From the IMG/VR virus record IMGVR_UViG_3300032304_000721, positions 1 through 64,000 of that record: DNA of 64,000 bases; one strand, given 5' to 3'. This stretch comes from a virus. The position numbers and the translations under genes were made by a program. Positions 6,979 through 14,435 of this stretch are shown here, piece after piece. The notes beneath the pieces are model-generated. The model searched no databases. It saw only the letters and a program-made list of their open reading frames with translations, and was not told the origin of the DNA. Each line of letters starts with the position of its first letter. The stretch's first letter is position 1.

Positions 6979-8968
6979 CCAACCAAGCCCAGTCATAGCT
7001 TTTCTTTAATTCAGTAAAGTCTCCTGCGACACTATCGTAATATTCCACAGCATCTTCTGCTCCCCACACGCTATACTCGCTATTTTCCACTGTGTTCGCT
7101 GGTGTTAGCCAACGTGTGAGTCTGTATTCGTTCTCCACATCAGGTAAACTGTGTTTAAGTTTAATAACTTCTCGAAATGCAGTGCGCCAAGCTACCCACT
7201 TACTGTAATGATAGTTTGCTATACCAGATACTATAGGAACTACTTCGTGTGCGCTATCTAGTGTAAAGTCTAGGCCCGGCGCAGTGTTTTCTAACACTAA
7301 TTTTTTATTGTAGGCAATCATGGCCTGATGCCCATATTCTAATCCGTTAACAGGATTATATGCGTGAAAGATATAATGCTTGGGCTCTTGAAGCCTATCT
7401 GGTTGCCATGCCCAGTCGAAAGTAGAACTAACTTCTAACTTAGCAAACACAGCAAAAAACCAAGGTGTTGTACTTAATTGTGCGGCTGCCCGATAGGCAG
7501 CTACACGACCCGTAACGCCTGTGCTACGATGTATTTTAATATTATTGGTCCGCTCTGCAGCCCATTTTAAGTATAGATAGTTATCGTCAGCATTTGGTTC
7601 GCCGTTATCTATAAACACTATATCTAACAAGGTATCTGCTAACATGTGACGCTGTGTACGATCAATATAAGGATAATCATATAATTGCTTTTTAATATAA
7701 GGCACACAAGTTCGCGGCACAATAACAGTGCTGGCACCTGCACTCAATGGCACTATAGTTTTGGTCTTTTCTCTCCACAAACTTACAGCAGGAATATCTT
7801 TTATTACGATATTATTTTGCGTGGTGAAAATACTCAAGGGCCCGGCCCAATTATTATTTTGCACTGCTTCGACTTGTGTGTCGCAATTGTGTTGTATAAT
7901 AGGTACGGGTCTACGTGGCACTGCTGGTCCAATATAATTGACGTCATACCAATCTAATAATTCTATTGAGTCTGCACGGTACGCAAATGTGGGCACATGC
8001 ATAAAAAAAGTATCGCCAAACTTGATATTATCACTGGCAAATACGTGTAACATGCCTGCTTGCCATTGCTCAGGATGCCAACTAAAGTCAAATTTATCGT
8101 AATCGCAAATGCTGGAACAAATCCAAACAAATTCATGCCCGGCTTTATCTGCATTACGAGCAATTCTACGTAGAGTATCTAGATAATTGTCAAAATAACG
8201 TACAATGGTTGTATTGATATCTGAGTTTGTTTCAATTTGCACTTGAGTATTTTTAATATTAAGATCTAAATGATCAATTATATATACGTGTTGTGCAGTA
8301 CGTTGAGTTCGTATCCGTATTTGATCCACATATTTTATTTCTGTTGCATTGGCTATACGATATTCAGGACCACCTGTGCGTTGATGTTGTGTGCCAAACT
8401 GATAATTATAAGGCGGATCTGTACTATCTGGATGCCAAGTATAATCAAAACTGTCATTATCTACATTTGCTGGAACAAACCAATTCGTATCCCGAGCAGT
8501 TTTATTATAATGCGGTGTTCTTATATATTTTATTTCTATGGCACCAGGCACTCGATATATTGGACCACCGGTTTTTTGATGTTGTGTGCCAAACTGATAT
8601 ATTAAAGCAGGTTCTGAGTAATCCGGATGCCAACTATAATCCCAATCGTCGACTGTGTTGTGCCAATTATCTTTGCAAGCGATTCTAGTCAATCGATGAT
8701 CAGTGCGATAGTTGGTTTCGGTATATCCGTTGCAGGGAATTAAATATGTTCCAGAATCTTTTTGCCATTGACTGGGCCATGCATGACGATATTCTGCTTG
8801 CCAAGGAACAGGTTCAAATAAAAAGTCAAAGCCTGTGTAATCCGTTAAATAGTTTATCCACCAAAACGACCTAGTACGACTTAGTTTTTTTGCATGCTCA
8901 ATATCACGAGCTGGTTGCTCATGTGCAAATAAGTTGGGCTTGCGACCCGAATAAAATATATCAAACAT
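6935..8968 (-). CDS. Modular glycosyltransferase-like protein with repeated WHP modules (677 aa)
   Basis: The protein carries five copies of a tryptophan-rich module headed by FD/WD-x-x-W/F-x-P, at about residues 47, 109, 174, 293 and 515. The second and third (WDYSWHPD, FDYTWHPD, each followed by a YQFGTQHQ segment and TGGP) are a 65-residue tandem duplication. The C-terminal part (from about residue 450) has VFIDNGEPNADDN, then GVTGRVAAYRAAAQ, and WRTAFREVIKLK. It lines up with the 305-aa protein at 23166-24083, which has a DGD motif. That suggests a GT-A-like glycosyltransferase domain here. I know similar proteins from phage metagenomes without assigned function. The ATG lies 3 bases from that of the divergent gene at 8972. 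Confidence 0.6.
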   Translation of the reverse strand: MFDIFYSGRKPNLFAHEQPARDIEHAKKLSRTRSFWWINYLTDYTGFDFLFEPVPWQAEYRHAWPSQWQKDSGTYLIPCNGYTETNYRTDHRLTRIACKDNWHNTVDDWDYSWHPDYSEPALIYQFGTQHQKTGGPIYRVPGAIEIKYIRTPHYNKTARDTNWFVPANVDNDSFDYTWHPDSTDPPYNYQFGTQHQRTGGPEYRIANATEIKYVDQIRIRTQRTAQHVYIIDHLDLNIKNTQVQIETNSDINTTIVRYFDNYLDTLRRIARNADKAGHEFVWICSSICDYDKFDFSWHPEQWQAGMLHVFASDNIKFGDTFFMHVPTFAYRADSIELLDWYDVNYIGPAVPRRPVPIIQHNCDTQVEAVQNNNWAGPLSIFTTQNNIVIKDIPAVSLWREKTKTIVPLSAGASTVIVPRTCVPYIKKQLYDYPYIDRTQRHMLADTLLDIVFIDNGEPNADDNYLYLKWAAERTNNIKIHRSTGVTGRVAAYRAAAQLSTTPWFFAVFAKLEVSSTFDWAWQPDRLQEPKHYIFHAYNPVNGLEYGHQAMIAYNKKLVLENTAPGLDFTLDSAHEVVPIVSGIANYHYSKWVAWRTAFREVIKLKHSLPDVENEYRLTRWLTPANTVENSEYSVWGAEDAVEYYDSVAGDFTELKKSYDWAWLASYALLKRNLIPNQ
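8324..8644 (-). repeat. Tandem 195-bp duplication inside the 677-aa gene
   Basis: Two coding repeats with a 195-base (65-codon) period. An identical 24-base block occurs at 8381-8404 and 8576-8599. The encoded modules share WHPD, FGTQHQ and TGGP motifs. Nucleotide identity is high only in patches, so the duplication is probably not very recent. Confidence 0.75.
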
Positions 8969-8971
8969 TAA

Positions 8972-10093
8972 ATGATTAGAATAGACGAAATATACTCAAA
9001 TACTTTCTGGCCGTATATTGAACAACATAAACCGGGCACAAGAGTATTTTTTTGTGATCCTCCAGGCAGCACCAGCCCAGACACACTATTTAATCTAGGT
9101 AGAGATGATGTCATAGAAACCGATTATGTGTTTTTTCACGATCAAGAGCCCATACACCTGGATGCATTTGAACCGTTGTTTGATGCAGTGAATGAACGCA
9201 CATTGGATCTTTGGAGACATACAGATGTGCCAACATTGCCCAGTCCAATCGGACATGTTGTTGTAAGCGAGCAGGGCGAATATGCGGAACAATTGTGCCG
9301 AAAGTACGGTTGGACTGCACACTATTATTTTTATCACGGCTGGGCCTGTATGGACTGGTTTCGCGGATATGATCAAACATACTTAATACCTCGTGCAAGA
9401 CAGAGAACACCCAAAACAACCTTTATGAGTCCCAATAGAATAGTAGCGGGCCGACGTGATCACAGAGTATTATTCCTTTATAATGTATTCAAACACGGCT
9501 TAGAAACAAACCATATCTCAGCACCCAGAACATGTCAATACGAACATGTAGACATAAGTGCGGTAGCTAGTAAGTATAATAACATATATCCGGACATAGA
9601 GCAAGTGTTTGAATCCGCACTGTTACCTAGACTTTTTGAGGGCGAAACTGAACAGATAATGAGCAGTTATAATTTAACTAATTTTCGTGAAGCTGCAGAT
9701 AGTTTAATATATGTGCCCACAGAAACAGTATACGCAGGCCAACGCCTACACCTGACCGAAAAGACATTCAAAGCAATTGCCTTAGAAATGCCGTTCGTTC
9801 TAGTAGCACCACAGCACAGTTTACGATACTTGAGAAGCTACGGATTCGAAACATTTGCACCGTATATAGATGAAACGTATGATCTAATAGAAGATCCTGT
9901 CGAACGTATAGAGGCCGTGACCCAGATATTACTAGAGATCCAAGCGCGAAGCGCCGCCGCCAAAATTCAGCTCTGGCAAGACATATTACCTATAGTAGAG
10001 CACAACTGGAACCATTTCTATCGTGGTGGATTCAGAGATGTTTTGGAAGCGGAACTTAAACAGATGTTAAACAAGTTATGTTCAGATTTGTAG
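8972..10093 (+). CDS. Glycosyltransferase-like protein, TEK family member 1 (373 aa)
   Basis: The protein shares a C-terminal motif with two others in this window (10078-11289 and 20634-21782): TEKTFKAIALEMPFVLVAP, then LR-x-x-G-F-x-TF and IDETYDLIED, then a HNWNHF near the end. The TEK-x-x-K…PF block resembles the nucleotide-sugar-binding motif of GT10 fucosyltransferases and other GT-B enzymes, so a glycosyltransferase is the best inference. The N-terminal half has FFHDQEPIHLD, typical of unannotated phage relatives. It starts at ATG 8972, only 3 bases from the divergent start, so any promoter must lie inside the neighbour. It overlaps the next gene by 16 bases. Confidence 0.6.
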   Translation: MIRIDEIYSNTFWPYIEQHKPGTRVFFCDPPGSTSPDTLFNLGRDDVIETDYVFFHDQEPIHLDAFEPLFDAVNERTLDLWRHTDVPTLPSPIGHVVVSEQGEYAEQLCRKYGWTAHYYFYHGWACMDWFRGYDQTYLIPRARQRTPKTTFMSPNRIVAGRRDHRVLFLYNVFKHGLETNHISAPRTCQYEHVDISAVASKYNNIYPDIEQVFESALLPRLFEGETEQIMSSYNLTNFREAADSLIYVPTETVYAGQRLHLTEKTFKAIALEMPFVLVAPQHSLRYLRSYGFETFAPYIDETYDLIEDPVERIEAVTQILLEIQARSAAAKIQLWQDILPIVEHNWNHFYRGGFRDVLEAELKQMLNKLCSDL

Positions 10094-11289
10094 CGGATCG
10101 TATAAAGCAGGGGCGAGCGTATCCTAACCTAGCTGTACATGCCGCTGAACCTTATACACCAGCGTGGCGTGAGTTTGGTCAGCATTGGCCCTACGTTGTG
10201 CCCTTTGAACTAATTACACACTGTGAAACTCATGCGTATCCGTATAGCGTAACCGCTACCAGTGAGTATCTAGCTAGTAATACAACGCTTCGACACTGGT
10301 ATCCTGTACAGTGGGGATGGTTCAGCTTTGATCTGGACTACTTCTCACTGTTACCGCCCGAGGTTAAATGCTTATTAGCAGATACGAGCCTTAATTTACG
10401 GATATTATTTTATTATCATGAAGGTGATAACCCTAATAAGATAAAACAACGGTTAGATCTACTGTGTGAGCGAAACGGTTTAGCATGTAGTGTATATAGG
10501 TTAGTAAGCGGAAACACAGCCGGTGATCGTTTAGAACACACTAGTTATTTTTGTGATCATGAATTACTATATTATATGAGAAATAAAGCGATACGGGCAA
10601 AACAGCCAGAATTCCTTAAAACCGGGGTTCCCATGAGGTCGAGTTTTTTATTACTGTCTAGATCGCACAAATGGTGGCGAGCAACGGTTCTAACGGACCT
10701 GCAGCGCCAGGGACTGTTGCGCAGTGCCGTGTGGTCGTACAATACCACCGTAGACATAGGCGATCGTGTAGAAGAGTGTCCTTTTGAATTAGATCGCTTG
10801 GCGATAAGAGCGGATATAGAACGGTTTCTCGCTGCGGGTCCTTACACATGTGATGATCTAGATGCTCGAGCACATAATGATCATTCTATACACGTACAGC
10901 AACACTATGATCGAACAGCGTGTAGTATAGTGTTAGAAACTCACTTTGATGCAGACGGTAGCCGCGGTGCTTTCCTAACCGAAAAGACCTTTAAGTGTTT
11001 AAAGCATGGTCACCCGTTTGTGTTGTTTGCACCTGCCCATAGCTTACAAGCATTACGTACGATGGGCTATAGAACCTTTGATACTGTAATAGATCCCACA
11101 TACGATACAATAGCAAATAATACTGAACGTTATCTAGCTGTGATGCACACTATACAGCAATTAAGTCTCGTCGAGCCTAACGCATTATATAACAGCTGCT
11201 TGGATGATATACAGCATAATCAACAGTTATTTTTGGCCTCCAAATGGTCGCGTTTAAATACATTATACGAAAGATTACACAATGAATAA
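10078..11289 (+). CDS. Glycosyltransferase-like protein, TEK family member 2 (403 aa)
   Basis: A paralogue of the preceding gene. The C-terminal signature is LTEKTFKCLKHGHPFVLFAP, then LRTMGYRTF and IDPTYDTIANN, ending in a region with DIQHNQQLF. A central block FLLLSRSHKWWRATVL followed by GLLRSAVWS matches the R-x-H-R…GLL-x-x-A-x-W block of the third paralogue at 20634-21782. A nucleotide-sugar-dependent transferase with GT-B fold is inferred, not shown. The start lies inside the upstream gene and the end overlaps the amidinotransferase by 8 bases, so the three plus-strand genes at 8972-12316 form one operon. Confidence 0.6.
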   Translation: MFRFVADRIKQGRAYPNLAVHAAEPYTPAWREFGQHWPYVVPFELITHCETHAYPYSVTATSEYLASNTTLRHWYPVQWGWFSFDLDYFSLLPPEVKCLLADTSLNLRILFYYHEGDNPNKIKQRLDLLCERNGLACSVYRLVSGNTAGDRLEHTSYFCDHELLYYMRNKAIRAKQPEFLKTGVPMRSSFLLLSRSHKWWRATVLTDLQRQGLLRSAVWSYNTTVDIGDRVEECPFELDRLAIRADIERFLAAGPYTCDDLDARAHNDHSIHVQQHYDRTACSIVLETHFDADGSRGAFLTEKTFKCLKHGHPFVLFAPAHSLQALRTMGYRTFDTVIDPTYDTIANNTERYLAVMHTIQQLSLVEPNALYNSCLDDIQHNQQLFLASKWSRLNTLYERLHNE

Positions 11290-12316
11290 TACTACAGGAA
11301 TTAGCAGTTATACCAGTTGGCAACCGCTTGAAGAAGTCATAGTGGGACGTGCATACAGTCCGGACTATTTTGACTTTGTAGACAATGCACAAGTACGAGC
11401 TCAACTACAGCAGATCTTGGCCGAAACCGAAGAAGATTTAGATGCATTAAGTCGTACTATAGAAACATATGGTGCCCGTGTGCGTAGACCGGATTTGCCT
11501 AGTAAAGACAGCTTTGTATGGCATCAAACCGAAGGTGGTGGAGCACCTTTACCACCGTTAACTCCGAGGGATTGGCAGATATCGTTAGGTGATAAACTAT
11601 TGCGTGTACTAGCTATGCCGGAGTTAGATTCAATATGTCGAGACTTTGCGGATCAGGTTGTTAATCCACATAGATCGGCTTGGGATCCTGACTGCATATT
11701 AAATCAAGCGTCAGCATCGTGTATAGTACGTGTGGGTGAGGATGTGTTCTTTGATAACTCAGACTTTTTGCGTCCCGAACAGACTGCTTGGATAGTGGAC
11801 AACGTACTAGATTCAAGATACCGCGTACACGAAGCTGTAACAGACGGCCACGGTGATGCTGTGTTTGCTATCTTAAAACCCGGGGTTATATTGTCAAGCA
11901 AACACGATATGCACCTGGATCTAGCTGGTGACTTTCCCGGTTGGGAAGTGTGCAAAGTGTGGGACAGTTCGATCTGGGCTGCTATGGAAGTGGGCAAGTT
12001 TAAATATGAACAATCGCCCGGGGCTTGGTATGTACAGGGTCAAACTCCCACGCCAGAGTTTACAGACTTTGTCAATACGTATCTAAACAAGTGGACCGGC
12101 TTTGTGGCCGAAACAGTATTTGATGTCAACTGTCTAGTACTAGACGAAAGTCACGTAATATTCTCAGCTTATAATAAACCAGTGTTTGACTTCTGTAGAA
12201 GCCACGGTATTGAACCTATTATAAGTGAACTGCGACACAGTTACTTCTGGGACGGTGGTATTAGCTGCTGTACTCAGGATCTACGCAGGCGCGGTGGGTT
12301 AGAACGCTACTTGTAA
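11282..12316 (+). CDS. Amidinotransferase / arginine deiminase superfamily enzyme
   Basis: A guanidino-group-modifying enzyme of the family containing glycine amidinotransferase and streptomycin-pathway StrB. Features in order are YTSWQPLEEVIVGRA at the N-terminus, VGEDVFFDNSDF (about 151-162), HGDAVFAILKPG with H190 and D192 as likely catalytic residues, and WDGGISCCTQDLRRRG at the end with Cys329 as the expected nucleophile. Related enzymes usually have GG-x-H-C; here the residue before the cysteine is serine. The donor is probably arginine and the acceptor is unknown; an amino group on a sugar is attractive given the neighbours. It abuts the convergent oxygenase-like gene with no spacer. 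Confidence 0.8.
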   Translation: MNNTTGISSYTSWQPLEEVIVGRAYSPDYFDFVDNAQVRAQLQQILAETEEDLDALSRTIETYGARVRRPDLPSKDSFVWHQTEGGGAPLPPLTPRDWQISLGDKLLRVLAMPELDSICRDFADQVVNPHRSAWDPDCILNQASASCIVRVGEDVFFDNSDFLRPEQTAWIVDNVLDSRYRVHEAVTDGHGDAVFAILKPGVILSSKHDMHLDLAGDFPGWEVCKVWDSSIWAAMEVGKFKYEQSPGAWYVQGQTPTPEFTDFVNTYLNKWTGFVAETVFDVNCLVLDESHVIFSAYNKPVFDFCRSHGIEPIISELRHSYFWDGGISCCTQDLRRRGGLERYL

Positions 12317-12862
12317 TTAAGAAAAGTACCAGTAACTTGATACTCTGATATGACCCGCTGGTACCGGATTCAACATGGCATGCCACTGCAGGGGTTGACT
12401 ACCATCCGGGTCGGCGTGATTCAACATGATGTAGCCTGAGTTGGGTCTGCTCTCAAACTGGTACAACAAACTCTCTAGTGTCTTATAATGATAAAAACCG
12501 GTGCCCCACTCGGGTCCAGGCACTGTCCAGTACAGCTGCATGGCCGTGGGCAAATGCCCATCTGTATGCATTAAACAGGTAAAGCCCGGCAGATCTATCC
12601 AGAAATGCCCGCGTGACTGTTGGAACTCGGTGCCCAGGGCACGATTTATTTCCGGTAAGCACCTGTTGATATACCCACTGTAACGCACTGCTGTGGGATC
12701 CGACCATGTCACTTGTTGACGTGGCCATGACTCTTGTCCGCTACTTGATTCACGGGTCACAGCGCACCAGTCAGTGGCACATATTTCATCTGCTTGAGTT
12801 GCAGGCAACAAGTCCGATACCTGCCATAAACGACCCGGCACTATAGGCGTAAACTGAGTCAT
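12317..12862 (-). CDS. 2OG-Fe(II) oxygenase-like protein (181 aa)
   Basis: The residues for a double-stranded beta-helix iron(II)/2-oxoglutarate enzyme are visible: H99-T-D101, H161 (in WHAML) and R173 twelve residues later. The spacing fits the HxD…H…R facial triad plus the 2OG-binding arginine. The length is short, but such small hydroxylases are frequent in T4-like marine phages. The substrate is unknown. Its ATG shares one base with the stop of the carbamoyltransferase. It is the last gene of the long minus-strand operon, and its stop directly abuts that of the convergent amidinotransferase gene. Confidence 0.65.
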   Translation of the reverse strand: MTQFTPIVPGRLWQVSDLLPATQADEICATDWCAVTRESSSGQESWPRQQVTWSDPTAVRYSGYINRCLPEINRALGTEFQQSRGHFWIDLPGFTCLMHTDGHLPTAMQLYWTVPGPEWGTGFYHYKTLESLLYQFESRPNSGYIMLNHADPDGSQPLQWHAMLNPVPAGHIRVSSYWYFS

Positions 12863-14337
12863 TAGCTGTGTACTCGTACACCGTACAGCTGCTCAAAGCG
12901 ATCGGCATCTGATCGATCGTTTACCATGGGTTCACCACGTATGTTCAAGCTGGTATTTAACAACATGGGACAGCCAGTTGCTGCGTACCATGCTTCTAGC
13001 AATCGTCTAATGCCCGAGCCATCTTTACTTACTGTTTGTATTCTGCTGGTACCGTCGTGATGCACAATGGCCGGGTACAGGTCGGGCCCGAGACAACGAC
13101 CCACTGCCTGCATGTAACTGGTGTCAACAAAGCCCGCGGGCATGTTAAAATAGTCTGCTGCATATTCCGCCAACACCACAGGCGCAAAGGGTCTAAATGC
13201 TTGTCTACGTTTGATTTGATTTACCAGATCCTTTATATCAGGTCCGCGGGGGTCTGCGAGCAAACTTCTGTTTCCCAGGGCTCTGGGTCCAAACTCTGCC
13301 CGACCGCTAGCGACACCGCAGATTCTATCATGTTGTAAACTATGTAGGCAGGCATCAACGGGATACTCACCAGGGATTGCCTGGCCAAGGTAGGCTGTGT
13401 GCCAGTTAATGCGACCTCCATACGCGAGGGCGGCAGCACCAATGCTACTACCACTATCACCAGGGCAAGGCATAATCCAAACGTTTTCAAAATAATCACC
13501 TAAGTTTCTATTGGCAAGACAGTTTAATGCAACACCGCCTTGATATACTAGATTTGTGCTCCACCCAAAATCTCTAGCACGACGCATAATGGTATATATC
13601 AGTTGTTCTGTTATCGCTTGTGCAGATGCCGCAATATCCGCATTTCTGGCCGCTGGCAACCAGTCAGGGTCTATGCCTATGTGCAAGTTCTCCTCCAACA
13701 AGGCTCCCAATTCATCCACATAACAGGGTTCACCATATGCAGCCATGCCCATGGTAATGTACTCTTCATCCATGGGGTGCAGGCCTATACGTTGCGTAAC
13801 AGCCGAATAAAATAGGCCTATACTGCGTGGGTAGCGTTGTACCCATAGCCGTTTATACACAGCATGTCCTGCGCGATCATACTCAGCAGCATATATAGTG
13901 GCAGTATCAAATTCGCCAATGGCATCAATGACCACCACAGTGGCCCGGTCAAACGGGCTGGTTTGAAAGCCTGCGGCTGCATGGCTCAGGTGATGGCTGT
14001 AACTGCGTATGTGCGGGTGTGGGTGCTGTAACCACCCACCCAGTTGTTGTTCGATCACTTGGCCCGTAGTTATGCTGTTCCAGTCTATGCCCTCACTTGA
14101 TCTCAGTCTACGCAACTGTTTGAGCCAAGGACGTTCGTAGTAAGCAATGGTATCTATTTGATAACTGTCAAACTCGGCCAACAGGGCCGGGTGTATGTCA
14201 GCATCGTTCTTGCGTTTGCTGTAGCGTTCTGCATGCCCAGCAAATACTATGTCGCCCTGTGTGCTGATCACAGCTGCTGCAGCATCGTGGAATCCGGCAC
14301 TGATGCCTAGGATGTATTCCGGGGGCGCCAGTTTCAT
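12862..14337 (-). CDS. NodU/CmcH/TobZ-type carbamoyltransferase
   Basis: This family transfers a carbamoyl group from carbamoyl phosphate, through carbamoyl-AMP, to a hydroxyl of a sugar or natural product. Diagnostic motifs are GISAGFHDAAAA at the N-terminus, HHLSHA at residues 115-120 (metal and phosphate binding), GGVALNCLAN, GRAEFGPRALGNRS and NTSLNIRGEP. At 491 residues it is shorter than the usual 550-600, mainly at the C-terminal end after the GEP motif, but all signature motifs are present. It overlaps the 33-aa gene upstream by ATGA and is coupled to the oxygenase gene downstream. Acceptor unknown. Confidence 0.9.
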   Translation of the reverse strand: MKLAPPEYILGISAGFHDAAAAVISTQGDIVFAGHAERYSKRKNDADIHPALLAEFDSYQIDTIAYYERPWLKQLRRLRSSEGIDWNSITTGQVIEQQLGGWLQHPHPHIRSYSHHLSHAAAGFQTSPFDRATVVVIDAIGEFDTATIYAAEYDRAGHAVYKRLWVQRYPRSIGLFYSAVTQRIGLHPMDEEYITMGMAAYGEPCYVDELGALLEENLHIGIDPDWLPAARNADIAASAQAITEQLIYTIMRRARDFGWSTNLVYQGGVALNCLANRNLGDYFENVWIMPCPGDSGSSIGAAALAYGGRINWHTAYLGQAIPGEYPVDACLHSLQHDRICGVASGRAEFGPRALGNRSLLADPRGPDIKDLVNQIKRRQAFRPFAPVVLAEYAADYFNMPAGFVDTSYMQAVGRCLGPDLYPAIVHHDGTSRIQTVSKDGSGIRRLLEAWYAATGCPMLLNTSLNIRGEPMVNDRSDADRFEQLYGVRVHS

Positions 14338-14435
14338 TTGTATATAAATGGGTCTCTTTTGCGCAGTTCTTTCAGCTTCTTGCGATAGCGCATCTCCAGC
14401 CGTATCCGATTGTACAAGTTCTTTATCCAGTTCAT
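14334..14435 (-). CDS. 33-residue basic peptide between the unknown 343-aa gene and the carbamoyltransferase
   Basis: ATG 14435 overlaps the stop of the upstream gene (ATGA at 14435-14432), and its own TGA overlaps the next ATG (ATGA at 14337-14334). It therefore fills exactly the only hole in a run of overlapping genes. The peptide begins MNWIKNLYNRIRLE and ends LRKRDPFIYK. It is strongly basic and probably helical. The RDPFIYK ending resembles small unannotated phage proteins I have seen. It could be a small accessory protein or, speculatively, a substrate peptide for the neighbouring radical SAM enzymes. Confidence 0.6.
   Translation of the reverse strand: MNWIKNLYNRIRLEMRYRKKLKELRKRDPFIYK

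Noticed and set aside
8293-8688. Plus-strand frames opposite the repeat modules of the 677-aa gene
   Set aside because: The translations are tyrosine/cysteine-rich shadows of the minus-strand repeats, without ribosome site or coupling.
11282-14337. A saxitoxin-like pathway, because amidinotransferase and carbamoyltransferase occur together
   Set aside because: No polyketide-type starter enzyme or other signature genes are seen. Both enzyme classes also serve sugar modification, which fits the glycosyltransferase context better.
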